Below are positions 51,462 to 60,583 of a DNA stretch of 64,000 nucleotides, in pieces. Location: positions 62,001 to 126,000 of the forward strand of contig NZ_RBIM01000001.1 in the NCBI RefSeq assembly GCF_003634045.1, read 5' to 3'. The notes beneath the pieces were generated by a model. That model was not told the origin of the DNA. It made no database searches and was given only the letters and a program-made list of their open reading frames with translations. Source of the stretch: Maricaulis maris (lineage in GTDB: Bacteria; Pseudomonadota; Alphaproteobacteria; Caulobacterales; Maricaulaceae). A program made the translations under genes and the position numbers. Numbering within the stretch: position 1 is the stretch's first letter; every line of letters begins with the position of its first letter.

Positions 51462-54044
51462 ATGGCGACTGCATACTCAAACGGCTTCAAGGCCGCTCTG
51501 CTAATCGGAAGCGCCGTTCTTGCGGCACCGGCTGTCGCACAGGACCAGGCGGCGTCGGAAGACGTGGTCACGGTTTACGGTCAGGCGCTGTCGATCCAGC
51601 GGGCCATCGAAGCCAAGCGTGAGGCTGACGGCATCCTCGATGCGGTGGCCCAGGATGATATCGGCCGCCTGCCGGACCTCAATATTGCCCAGGCCATCGT
51701 CCGCGTGCCGGGCGTCGCGGTCCAGAACGACCAGGGCGAATCCCGCTTCCCGATCATCCGCGGTCTCAACGCCACCTATAACCGCACCACGATTGATGGC
51801 GGCATTGTCGCTTCGCCGGAGCGCGGCGGTTCGGCCCGCGCAGTCCCGCTCGACCTGATCCCGGCCTCGCTGGTCGGCAGTATCGAAGTGCGCAAGTCGG
51901 TGACGCCGGATCTTGATCACAACGCCATCGGCGGCACGATCAATCTGGTCACCCGTTCGGCCTTTGACAGCGAAGACCCGTTCTTCGTCGGCGGTCTTTT
52001 CCTTGGCCGCCACGAAAGCGCCGGTTCCGGCACCACGCTGGATGAAGGCGATCAGGTCCAGCCCTGGCGCGGCAATTTCGCGGCCGGTACGACCTTTGGT
52101 CCGAATGACCAGTTCGGCGTTGTCTTCGGCATCGACTATTCAATCCGCAATTTCGAGATCACCCAGGTCGAAGTCGATGATGCCGACTACACCGAATTTG
52201 ACGCCACCGGCGCCAATGTCGGCCTCGGCAATGGCAATGGTTTCGTTGTCCCGACCAATAACCGCCTTTTCCTCTACAATAATGTGCGCGAACGCCTGGG
52301 CCTGTCCGGTCAGTTCGAGTGGCGCGCCAGCGACGCCCTCCACCTTGATGCCGGCATTTCCTACAACCAGTACAATGACAGCGAACGCCGCGACGAAGAG
52401 ACCTATGAGCTGGGCACCAGCGGTGCGTCCTCGCAACCGGCCGTGATCCGGGACCAGACCGCCACATCCGGTATCACGGACACCGGTTATGGCTTTATTG
52501 GCATTGGCCGCTTCGTGCTTGACCGTGAAATCCTGTCGCTGCGCGCGGGTGCCGACTGGGTGCCGGCCGAGAACTGGCTGATCGAAGCCAATCTCGTCTA
52601 CACAGAAGCCGAGCTCGACAATCCGGAAGTGACGGAAGGTTTCCGCACCGGAACCGGCTATGGTGCGCGTTACGACACCTCGCAATTCTTCAACACGTTC
52701 AGCCCGCTCGATCCGGCTGCCTATAACGACCTGTCCAATTGGAACCACGTCAATCGCGGCACGCTGGACCGTTTTGCCGAAGACGAAACCCGCGAATTCC
52801 GCCTCGACGCGACCTGGACCGATGGTCTGGTCGCCGGCCTCACCCTGAAGGGTGGCTTGCTGAGCCGGTCGATCGAAAAGTCGGAAGGTTTCACCTTCGA
52901 GCGTTTTGTGGCTGATCCGGCCGCCAACTATACGCTGGCGGATGTTGCCGACCCGCAGCTGGCCAATCTGGTCTGGCAGGGCGGATACCGGTTCGAGAAC
53001 CGGATCGGGCTGGACGCGTCCGACGCCTTCTTCGGCGCCAACACGTTCAACTCCGTGCTGACCGTTCAGAGCGGATCGTCCGCCAATGAGGACGTCAATG
53101 CCGTCTACGCGATGGGCGACTATCGCACCGGCCGCTGGCAGTTCATCGGCGGCGTCCGCATCGAGCAGACCGAATGGGATGGTGCACCGCTGGGCGGCAC
53201 GCGGGTTTCCGGCGATTACACGGACGTCCTGCCGTCGCTCACCGTCCGCTTCGATCTGAATGATGACGTTGTCCTGCGGGCCGCAGCGTCCCGGACGCTG
53301 GGGCGTCCGAACCTGAACGAGCTGACCCGGGGCGAAAGCATCAACCTGGTCAACAACACCATCTCGCGCTCCAATCCGGACCTCGCGCCGCGCCAGTCGA
53401 CCAATTTCGACCTGTCGGCCGAATGGTATATCCCGCACGGCATCCTCGCCGCCGGCCTGTTCTACAAGGACATCCAGGACGAGGTCTTCGTGCAGACCAC
53501 CCAGGGTCCGATCACGGTCGACGGTGTCACCTATGACGCCCTGACCCAGCCGGAAAATGCAACGGGCGCCGAAATTCTCGGCTTCGAAGCGCAATATCAG
53601 CAGACACTGGCCTTCCTGCCGGGTCCGTTCAGCGATTTCGGTGTCGCCGCGAACGTCACCATTCTCGATACCGAGTTTGAAGTGCCGACCGCAACGGGCA
53701 GCCGGACGACCGGTTACTTCCAGCAGCCGGACCTGACCTACAACCTGACCGGCTTCTACGCGACCGAGGCTTTCGAGGTCCGCGTGTCCTACAATTTCAC
53801 GGACATGTTCCTCGACACGATGAATGCCAACAATCCCAATCTCGACGAGTATTGGGAAGAGCGTTCGCAGGTTGACCTGCAGGCCCGCTTCAACCTGACC
53901 GACCGCTTCACGCTGATTGGTGAGGTCCAGAACCTGACCGACCAGGGGCGTCGCGAACTGACCGGTCCGGACGCGCAATACCTGCAGGAAGATGCCGAGT
54001 TCGGTCGCACCTTCTGGGTCGGCTTCACCGGCGCCTTCAACTAG
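51462..54044 (+). CDS. TonB-dependent receptor (Xanthomonas/Caulobacter type)
   Basis: 860 residues with a signal peptide (GFKAALLIGSAVLAAPAVAQ), a plug domain (LPDLNIAQAIVRVPGVAVQNDQGE and IRGLNATYNRTTIDGGIV) and a 22-strand barrel ending in FWVGFTGAFN, the terminal Phe/Asn signature. It is of the TIGR01782 type common in oligotrophic alphaproteobacteria, which import sugars or other nutrients. The TonB box is probably in EDVVTVYGQ. Two secreted or cytoplasmic genes follow on the same strand, hinting at one uptake locus. Ligand unknown. Confidence 0.93.
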   Translation: MATAYSNGFKAALLIGSAVLAAPAVAQDQAASEDVVTVYGQALSIQRAIEAKREADGILDAVAQDDIGRLPDLNIAQAIVRVPGVAVQNDQGESRFPIIRGLNATYNRTTIDGGIVASPERGGSARAVPLDLIPASLVGSIEVRKSVTPDLDHNAIGGTINLVTRSAFDSEDPFFVGGLFLGRHESAGSGTTLDEGDQVQPWRGNFAAGTTFGPNDQFGVVFGIDYSIRNFEITQVEVDDADYTEFDATGANVGLGNGNGFVVPTNNRLFLYNNVRERLGLSGQFEWRASDALHLDAGISYNQYNDSERRDEETYELGTSGASSQPAVIRDQTATSGITDTGYGFIGIGRFVLDREILSLRAGADWVPAENWLIEANLVYTEAELDNPEVTEGFRTGTGYGARYDTSQFFNTFSPLDPAAYNDLSNWNHVNRGTLDRFAEDETREFRLDATWTDGLVAGLTLKGGLLSRSIEKSEGFTFERFVADPAANYTLADVADPQLANLVWQGGYRFENRIGLDASDAFFGANTFNSVLTVQSGSSANEDVNAVYAMGDYRTGRWQFIGGVRIEQTEWDGAPLGGTRVSGDYTDVLPSLTVRFDLNDDVVLRAAASRTLGRPNLNELTRGESINLVNNTISRSNPDLAPRQSTNFDLSAEWYIPHGILAAGLFYKDIQDEVFVQTTQGPITVDGVTYDALTQPENATGAEILGFEAQYQQTLAFLPGPFSDFGVAANVTILDTEFEVPTATGSRTTGYFQQPDLTYNLTGFYATEAFEVRVSYNFTDMFLDTMNANNPNLDEYWEERSQVDLQARFNLTDRFTLIGEVQNLTDQGRRELTGPDAQYLQEDAEFGRTFWVGFTGAFN

Positions 54045-54062
54045 GCCGCATCACAGCAACAG

Positions 54063-54090
54063 CACCCGGGCGCTCTCATGCGCCCGGGTG
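54063..54090 (+). terminator. Hairpin between TonB receptor and propeller-like gene
   Basis: An 11-bp perfect GC-rich stem (54063-54073 with 54080-54090), loop TCTCAT, without a T run. It sits 18 bases after the receptor stop. More likely an mRNA-stabilising or partial-termination hairpin than a full stop. Confidence 0.55.
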
Positions 54091-54114
54091 TCTGTGCGTT
54101 TGAAGGAGACAGAG

Positions 54115-55011
54115 ATGACATTGAACATCAAAAGCCTGGGCCTTGGCCTCGCATTGGCAGCCGGTCTTTCCGGCATCGCTGCGGCGCAGCCCGACCTGCG
54201 GTCCATTCCGGTCTATGAGGCCCCCGTGCCGGTTGTGCTCCAAGCTGAGACGTTGAACAGTTTTCCGGCCGTCGAAGCGGGCCAGGGCGCAGCGGTCGAT
54301 GACTCGCACTTCTACGCCATCGTCAATTTCGCCATCGGCCAGTATGACCGCGAGAGTGGCGAGCGGGTCGGCGGCTGGATCGGTCCGCGCCGTGGCCTGA
54401 TCGGCCATCTCAATTCCTGTTTCGAGGAAGAAGGCCGTCTCTACTGCGCCAATTCCAACCATCCCGAAGTGCCGATGGCGAGTTCGGTCGAGGTTTTCGA
54501 AACCGACGGCATGACCCATGTCGACAGCCATAGCCTCGGCCTGATGGATGAGGGGTCGCTGACCTGGTTCGACCATTATCGCGATGGCTGGATCGTCGGC
54601 TTCGCCCACTATAACGACGAGACCGGCGAGCCGTTCAAATCCAACGCCTATGGCGGCGTGCACACGTTTGACGCCCAATGGCGCCGCACGGGTGGCTGGC
54701 GACTGCCGCCGGCCTTGATTGAGCGCATGGCACCGCAAGCGGCCTCCGGCGGAGCGATCGGGTCTGACGGCCTGCTCTACGTCTTCGGCCATCACGTGCC
54801 GGAGCTTTATGTGCTGGCCCGTCCGGCGATGGGACCGGCCCTGCTGCATGTCGCGACCATCGAGCTGGAGGCCGAAGGCCAGGCCTTTGCCTTTGATCCC
54901 GCCGATGACCGCGTGATCTGGGCGATCAGCCGCCCGAACCGGGAAGTCCGCGCCATCCGCCTGCCCGAGGTCAGCCTGACCGATCCCGATGCGCGGCGCT
55001 TCGACGACTGA
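54115..55011 (+). CDS. Secreted propeller-like protein paired with the TonB receptor
   Basis: 298 residues with a signal peptide (GLGLALAAGLSGIAAA). Repeated strand-turn units (ATVDDSHFYAIVNFAIGQYDRESGERVG-like, SSVEVFETDGMTHVDSHSLG, VHTFDAQWRRTGGW, LYVFGHHVPELYVL) suggest a beta-propeller. Two Cys in SCFEEEGRLYCANSN likely pair. ATG 54115 has a GAAGGAGA site. It follows the receptor after the hairpin. No enzyme family recognised. Confidence 0.75.
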   Translation: MTLNIKSLGLGLALAAGLSGIAAAQPDLRSIPVYEAPVPVVLQAETLNSFPAVEAGQGAAVDDSHFYAIVNFAIGQYDRESGERVGGWIGPRRGLIGHLNSCFEEEGRLYCANSNHPEVPMASSVEVFETDGMTHVDSHSLGLMDEGSLTWFDHYRDGWIVGFAHYNDETGEPFKSNAYGGVHTFDAQWRRTGGWRLPPALIERMAPQAASGGAIGSDGLLYVFGHHVPELYVLARPAMGPALLHVATIELEAEGQAFAFDPADDRVIWAISRPNREVRAIRLPEVSLTDPDARRFDD

Positions 55012-55031
55012 CGCCGTGCCTGCTTGACCTG

Positions 55032-55068
55032 CCGGGTCGGGTGCCGCTCAATCGTGGGCCCGACCCGG
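55032..55068 (+). terminator. Hairpin before the alcohol dehydrogenase gene
   Basis: A 10-bp stem (55032-55041 with 55059-55068) and a 17-base loop, no T run, between the propeller stop and the dehydrogenase ATG at 55076. It overlaps the ribosome-binding area, so it may influence translation of the next gene. Confidence 0.4.
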
Positions 55069-55075
55069 AGCTTTC

Positions 55076-56248
55076 ATGACCCATTCGATTGTCCTGCCAC
55101 GCCTGATCCGGACCGGAAGCGGTGCGCTCGGCCAATTGCCCGACGTGTTGACCGCTTGCGGCGTGAAACGTCCGCTCATTGTCACCGATGCCACCATGGT
55201 CGCGCTGGGCTATCTCGTCCGTCTCGCACAGGGTCTGGCGCAAGCCGGGATCAAGTTCGGCCTGTTCGACGCGACCGAGCCGGAACCGACAGAGACCTCC
55301 GTGTTGGTTGCCGAGGCTATTTTGCGAGCCGGTTTGGACGGGCAGGCGTTTGACGGTCTGGTCGCGCTTGGCGGCGGCAGCGCCATTGATACAGCCAAGG
55401 CGCTTGCGGTGCTCGGCCCCCATGGCGGCCGGATGCGGGATTACAAGGTGCCCAGGATTGTCGACGAGCCCGCCCTGCCGGTCATCGCCATTCCGACCAC
55501 GGCCGGGACCGGATCCGAAGCGACCCGCGTCACGGTGATCACCGATCCCGACAATGACGAGAAGATGCTGTGCATGGGTCTGGCCTTCATGCCGGTTGCG
55601 GCGATCCTTGATCCGGACCTCACCCTCTCTTTGCCGCCGCGGGTGACGGCAGATACCGGCATTGACGCGCTGACCCATGCCATCGAGGCCTATGTCAGCC
55701 GCAAGGCCTCACCCTTCTCGGACCAACAGGCATTGGCGGCGATGCGCCTGATCGCGCCCAATCTGCGCCGCGCCTTTCATGACGGGGAGGATCGGCAGGC
55801 CCGCGAGGCCCTTCTGATCGGGGCCTGTTTTGGCGGCATCGCCTTCTCCAATGCGTCTGTGGCGCTGGTACACGGGATGAGTCGGCCGATCGGTGCCTTC
55901 TTCCATGTCCCGCACGGGCTTTCCAACGCCATGCTGCTGCCGGCGGTGACGGCTTGGTCCATCCCGTCCGCAACCCGGCGCTATGCCGACTGCGCGCGGG
56001 CGATGGGCGTTGTTGGCGACGGTGTGAGCGATGAGATCGCCAATACGGCGCTGCTCGATGAGTTGCGTGCGTTGAACGCCGAGCTGGGCGTGCCGACACC
56101 GGCGGGTTTCGGTATCCAGCCGGAGCGCTGGCAGCAATTGCGGCCTCTGATGGCCGAACAGGCGCTGGCCTCAGGATCACCGGGCAATAATCCGCGCATT
56201 CCGACCCATGACGAGATCATCGCACTCTATGATGAGGTTTGGGGGTAA
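55076..56248 (+). CDS. Iron-containing alcohol dehydrogenase
   Basis: 390 residues, group III ADH. The NAD motif is GGGSAIDTAKALAV, with TTAGTGSEATRVTVI, metal ligands Asp and His in DTGIDALTHAIEAYVS, and His in ALVHGMSRPIGAFFHVPHGLSNAMLLP. Broad family: 1,3-propanediol, lactaldehyde, maleylacetate and alkyl-alcohol dehydrogenases; the GMSRPIGAxFHxPHG form is general. GGAG ribosome site. Follows the propeller gene by 64 bases. Confidence 0.95.
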   Translation: MTHSIVLPRLIRTGSGALGQLPDVLTACGVKRPLIVTDATMVALGYLVRLAQGLAQAGIKFGLFDATEPEPTETSVLVAEAILRAGLDGQAFDGLVALGGGSAIDTAKALAVLGPHGGRMRDYKVPRIVDEPALPVIAIPTTAGTGSEATRVTVITDPDNDEKMLCMGLAFMPVAAILDPDLTLSLPPRVTADTGIDALTHAIEAYVSRKASPFSDQQALAAMRLIAPNLRRAFHDGEDRQAREALLIGACFGGIAFSNASVALVHGMSRPIGAFFHVPHGLSNAMLLPAVTAWSIPSATRRYADCARAMGVVGDGVSDEIANTALLDELRALNAELGVPTPAGFGIQPERWQQLRPLMAEQALASGSPGNNPRIPTHDEIIALYDEVWG

Positions 56249-56322
56249 CACCCGCGCGCCAAGCGTCTGCCTTACAGTATCGAAAGTTGCCCGGCGCAGA
56301 GGCGCTCCATAATGTGCGCGCC

Positions 56323-57099
56323 ATGACAGGCTTGGGTAATACGGGTGCCGCCGTTCTGGCGGCCTTTTTCGTGGCTGCGTCCGCTGCATCGGCGTACCAG
56401 CCGGGGTCCATTGATGTTGATGTCGAACTCGTGCTCGCCGTCGATATTTCCTATTCCGTGGACGAGGAAGAGGCGCAGCGTCAGCGCGAGGGTTATGTTG
56501 CCGCGCTCGCGTCTGAAGACGTGATCCGCTCGATCCAGGGCGGGCCGCTGGGCCGGATCGCTGTGACCTATGTCGAATGGGCCGACAGCGGCTTCCAGCG
56601 CGCCGCTGCCGACTGGATGGTGATCGGGTCGGAAGAGGATGCGCTGACCTTTGCCTCGCGCGTCGCCGCGGCGCCGCTTGAACGTGGGCATTACACCGCG
56701 ATCGGTGCGGCGCTGGCCGATGCCGTCAACCGGATCGAGAGCAATGACTACAATGCGCCGCGTCTGATCGTCGATATCTCCGGCGACGGGCCGCAGAACC
56801 AGGGCCTGCCGCTGGAACAGGCGCGGGCGATGGCCGATGCGGCGCACGTCGTCGTCAATGGCCTGCCCGTCATCTCGTCGGGCGATGGTCGCTGGGTGCG
56901 CCCGGTCGAGGTCAATCTGGACGACTATTTCCGCGATAATGTGATCACCGGGCCGGGCGCATTTGTGCTGCCGGCGCGCACCGAGGCCGAGTTCCGCGAG
57001 GCGATCCTGCGCAAGCTGATCATCGAGATCGCCGGTGCTCTCCCGTCGCCGGGCGAAGTTGATGCCGAGTACGGAATGGTCGTGGGCCGCGCCCCGTGA
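56323..57099 (+). CDS. DUF1194 protein, VWA-like, secreted (first of tandem pair)
   Basis: 258 residues with a signal peptide (AAVLAAFFVAASAASA). DUF1194 fold: ELVLAVDISYSVDEEEAQRQREGY carries the DxSxS metal motif of VWA domains, then AVTYVEWADS, ISGDGPQNQG, NGLPVIS and FRDNVITGPGAF. ATG 56323 is set by the signal peptide. The next DUF1194 gene overlaps by 4 bases (GTGA). Function unknown. Confidence 0.9.
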   Translation: MTGLGNTGAAVLAAFFVAASAASAYQPGSIDVDVELVLAVDISYSVDEEEAQRQREGYVAALASEDVIRSIQGGPLGRIAVTYVEWADSGFQRAAADWMVIGSEEDALTFASRVAAAPLERGHYTAIGAALADAVNRIESNDYNAPRLIVDISGDGPQNQGLPLEQARAMADAAHVVVNGLPVISSGDGRWVRPVEVNLDDYFRDNVITGPGAFVLPARTEAEFREAILRKLIIEIAGALPSPGEVDAEYGMVVGRAP

Positions 57100-57908
57100 C
57101 GGACGGTCGGCCAATTCTGCGCACGCTCGTTCTGGCAGCCAGCGCCTGGTTGATGCTGGGCGCCGGCGGCAGGGCGACTGCGCCTTGGGTCGGGGAAGCG
57201 CGTCCGCACGAATACACCGATGATGGTCGCGAACTTGTTGACCTGGAGCTTGTGCTGGCTGTCGATGTGTCCTCCTCGATCGACGAGACCGAGGCGCGCC
57301 GCCAGCGCGAGGGGCATGTGGCAGCCCTTGCCGATCCGGACATCATCTCGGCCATTCAGAGCGGCGGCTATGGCCGGATCGCGGTGGTCTATCTGGAGTG
57401 GGCCGATGCCGATTTCCAGCGTGTCGTGGCGCCCTGGACGGTGATCGAAACCGAAGAGGATGCCCAGATCTTTGCCGCCACGCTGGCGACGGCGCCTTTC
57501 ATCTCCGGACGCCGGACGGCGATTGGCGCGGCCATCGACAGTTCCGTCGGCCTGATGCAGGACAATGCTTTTGAGGGCGTGCGCCAGGTTATCGATATTT
57601 CCGGCGATGGTCCGCAGAATTCCGGTCCCAGCCTGAGCCTGGCGCGGGAGCGGGCGGATACGGCCAACATCACCGTCAACGGTCTGCCGATCACCAATAA
57701 CCGCCAGCATCCTTTCCGGCCTTCAGTCTCGATTGATGTCAGCGCCTATTTTGAAAATCAGGTGATAACCGGACCCGGTGCCTTCATTTCGCCAAGTAAT
57801 GAGCATGATGATTTCGTGGACGCGCTGCGGCGCAAGCTTATTATCGAAATCGCCGGGCTCGATCCGACCCGTTTTCTCGAGCCGGCTGTGCGTGTGAGGA
57901 ATGGATGA
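57096..57908 (+). CDS. DUF1194 protein, VWA-like, secreted (second of tandem pair)
   Basis: 270 residues, starting at GTG 57096 inside the previous stop. Same blocks as its neighbour: ELVLAVDVSSSIDETEARRQREGH (here a full DxSxS), VVYLEWADADFQRVVAPW, ISGDGPQNSG, ENQVITGPGAFI and a shared RRKLIIEIAG tail, so it is a tandem duplicate. The N-terminus is hydrophobic (VLAASAWLMLGAGGRATA). It overlaps the transglycosylase by 4 bases (ATGA). Confidence 0.9.
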   Translation: MTDGRPILRTLVLAASAWLMLGAGGRATAPWVGEARPHEYTDDGRELVDLELVLAVDVSSSIDETEARRQREGHVAALADPDIISAIQSGGYGRIAVVYLEWADADFQRVVAPWTVIETEEDAQIFAATLATAPFISGRRTAIGAAIDSSVGLMQDNAFEGVRQVIDISGDGPQNSGPSLSLARERADTANITVNGLPITNNRQHPFRPSVSIDVSAYFENQVITGPGAFISPSNEHDDFVDALRRKLIIEIAGLDPTRFLEPAVRVRNG

Positions 57909-59122
57909 TCCGTCGACTGCTTGTACTGGCCGCCAGTTTTTCCCTGATCACTGCCGGTGTGACCGCCCAGCCCGAAGGTGAGAGTTTCGCCGACTGGCTT
58001 GGCGGGTTCCGGACACGGCTTGTCGCATCCGGCGTTGAAGAGGCCACGGCTGCGGCCATGCTGGACGGGCTTCAGCCGCAGATGCGGATTATCGAGAGCG
58101 ATCGCAGCCAGCCGGAATTTGTCCGCCCGCTCTGGTCCTATCTCGACATCGCGGCATCCGACCTGCGTATCTCGAATGGTCGCGCCGCCTTTGCGGAAAA
58201 CCGCGATGCGGTCGACGATATCGCCGCCCATTTCGGTGTGCGGGCCGAAATCCTGATTGCGATCTGGGGGCTGGAAAGCTCCTACGGCGCGATTCCCGGC
58301 AATAACGACATCGTCCAGGCGCTTGCGACCCTGGCCTGGGAAGGGCGCCGCCGGTCCTGGGCCGAGGCGCAACTCGTCGCCGTCGCTGAAATGCTCGAGT
58401 CCGGCTATGCCACACGGGCCCAGCTGACCGGCTCCTGGGCCGGTGCGATGGGGCAGATGCAATTCATTCCGACGACCTATCTCGAACGCGCCCATGACTG
58501 GGACGGCGATGGACAGCGCAATATCTGGACCGATCCGGAGGACGCGCTTGCCTCCGCCGCCAATCTCCTCGCCCGCGAAGGCTGGCGCGTTGGCGCACCG
58601 ACCCTGCTGGAAGTCCGCGTTCCGGCCGAGTTCGACTTTGCCGCTTGGGATCCGGGCCAGTCACGCCTGGTCAGCGAGTGGGCCATGCTGGGCCTGCTGC
58701 CGGCTGCCGGTGAATGGCAGGCCGACCATCTGATGCGGGCGGCGCGTCTCGAATTGCCCGCCGGCGGGCAGGGGCCGGGCTTTCTGACCTTTCCCAATTT
58801 CCGCGTCATCAAGCGCTATAATAACTCCACCTCCTACGCGATCGGCGTCGCCCACCTGGCTGACCGTATCGCCGGCGAGGCCCCCTTGGTCGGTCCGTGG
58901 CCGCTTGATAATCCGCCGATCAACCGCAGCCAGACGCGGGAAGTCCAGGCCGGCCTGAACGCGCTGGGCTTCGACAGTGGAACACCTGACGGTCTGGCTG
59001 GTCCCAATACGCGGGCCGCCCTGCGCGCCTTCCAGCGTGCCCACGGTCTGCTGGCCGATGGCTATGTCGGACGGGCGATGTATGAGGCGGTGATTGCGGC
59101 GCAGGCCGGAAACACCGACTGA
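57905..59122 (+). CDS. Lytic murein transglycosylase with peptidoglycan-binding domain
   Basis: 405 residues with a signal peptide. MltB/SLT_2 catalytic domain (about 25-320): Glu124 in WGLESSYGAIPG, then WAGAMGQMQFIPTTYLERAHDWDGDG. A C-terminal PG_binding_1 domain (NRSQTREVQAGLNALGFDSGTPDGLAGPNTRAAL) binds the wall. It cleaves glycan strands in the periplasm. Coupled to two DUF1194 genes by a 4-base overlap. Its stop touches the convergent MFS stop. Confidence 0.95.
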   Translation: MIRRLLVLAASFSLITAGVTAQPEGESFADWLGGFRTRLVASGVEEATAAAMLDGLQPQMRIIESDRSQPEFVRPLWSYLDIAASDLRISNGRAAFAENRDAVDDIAAHFGVRAEILIAIWGLESSYGAIPGNNDIVQALATLAWEGRRRSWAEAQLVAVAEMLESGYATRAQLTGSWAGAMGQMQFIPTTYLERAHDWDGDGQRNIWTDPEDALASAANLLAREGWRVGAPTLLEVRVPAEFDFAAWDPGQSRLVSEWAMLGLLPAAGEWQADHLMRAARLELPAGGQGPGFLTFPNFRVIKRYNNSTSYAIGVAHLADRIAGEAPLVGPWPLDNPPINRSQTREVQAGLNALGFDSGTPDGLAGPNTRAALRAFQRAHGLLADGYVGRAMYEAVIAAQAGNTD

Positions 59123-60397
59123 TCAGACGTCGGGTTCGATCTCGACCACATCCACCGCGCGCCGGATGCCGGGATGGTACCAGGCGATGAGGGCGGCGAT
59201 CACGCTCAGCACGACGGCCACGTAGTAGGGCACCAGATGGCCGAGCTGATTGTACATGGCCAGACCGCCAACCGGGCCGATGATGAAGCCGAGGCCGGCT
59301 GTCGCGGTGGTCAGTCCGGCGACGCGGCCCTGTTCTTCCGGCTCGACCGCAATCGAGGCGCCGCCGACAAAGCCCGAGCGTGACAGGCCGAAGGCGAAGC
59401 TGATCAGGATATAGGCCGTGACGATGCCGGCATAATTCGGGGCGATGATCATCAGGGCGAAGCCGGCAACGGTGATCAGCGCCCCGATGGCCATCAGGAC
59501 GCGCGCACTGGCTTTCATCGCCGGGATGACCACCAGCTGGGCGACGATCAAGGCGCCGGCCCCGGCCGCCAGGGCGATGGCCGACATTTGCAGCCCCTGG
59601 GCCTCATCGAGCATCAGCGTGTCCATGATGAAAAAGGCCAGGGTCGACAGGCTCAGCGATTGTACGATCCAGGTGACGCAGCCATAGCCGACGAAGGGCG
59701 CGATCCGCGGATCGGCGGCAAAGGCGAATTGTTTGAACGGGTTGATCGGTCGGCTTTGCTGTTTCGGCGGCGATTGTTCCGGCAGTTTGAACCACACCGC
59801 TGCGGCCCCCGCGGCCACGGTCGCCGAGATGATGACCATGAAGATCGGCACGCCCACCAGTTCGACCAGGGTTGCCGCCAGGGTCGGGCCGATCACGGCG
59901 CCCATGCCGAAGGCGGCGGTCAGTCCGGCCAGGGCCTCGGTGCGTTCAGCCGGTGAGGTCCGGTCGGCGACATAGGCTTGGGCGGCCGGGTTGGTGGCCG
60001 AGCCGAGGGAGCCAAACAGGGTGCGGGCCAGCGCCATTGCGAAGATCGCTGCCAGCGGCGGTACCCAGCCACTTTCCCCGGCCCAGGCGGCGCCGGCAAA
60101 GATCAGGGTCGAGCAGGCAAAGGCCGACAGGCCGAAAACGATGAAGCCCTTGCGCCCGCGCCGGTCGGACAAGGCGCCCCAGATCGGGGTCATGGTCATG
60201 AACAGGACGGCGGACACCGTGTAGATCGCGCCAACCCAGTACTCCGGCACAGCCAGTCCGCGCGCCAGCGGCGGCAGGATGGCAAACAGCATGTTATTGC
60301 CGATGCCGGTCGCCATCAGGCACAGGAAGAGCAGGCGAAAGGCCTTGCGGCGTTCGGCATGGCTGGATGGATTGGCGGGATCATAGGGCGGCGTCAT
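59123..60397 (-). CDS. Major facilitator superfamily transporter (TetA-like drug efflux type)
   Basis: 424 residues with 12 membrane helices. TPIWGALSDRRGRKGFIVFG is the MFS A-motif after helix 2, and AFGMGAVIGPTLAATL the C-motif typical of 12/14-helix drug exporters. ATG 60397 is chosen by family; further in-frame codons up to 60490 are unlikely. Substrate unknown. Confidence 0.9.
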   Translation of the reverse strand: MTPPYDPANPSSHAERRKAFRLLFLCLMATGIGNNMLFAILPPLARGLAVPEYWVGAIYTVSAVLFMTMTPIWGALSDRRGRKGFIVFGLSAFACSTLIFAGAAWAGESGWVPPLAAIFAMALARTLFGSLGSATNPAAQAYVADRTSPAERTEALAGLTAAFGMGAVIGPTLAATLVELVGVPIFMVIISATVAAGAAAVWFKLPEQSPPKQQSRPINPFKQFAFAADPRIAPFVGYGCVTWIVQSLSLSTLAFFIMDTLMLDEAQGLQMSAIALAAGAGALIVAQLVVIPAMKASARVLMAIGALITVAGFALMIIAPNYAGIVTAYILISFAFGLSRSGFVGGASIAVEPEEQGRVAGLTTATAGLGFIIGPVGGLAMYNQLGHLVPYYVAVVLSVIAALIAWYHPGIRRAVDVVEIEPDV

Positions 60398-60583
60398 GCG
60401 GCAGATGTAGACCGCGTGGTCCGGCGGCGTCCAATGCCAATCCCGAAAGGCCGCCATCTGATTTTGCGATGGCCTCCGGTAAACAGCCATCTAACGCCGG
60501 TTCAACCGGACATTAAGCTTACCGCGCCATAGTACGCTCAAATCGGGTGGAGAAACCGCCCGGAAAGCGTGGTGGACGGGTAG

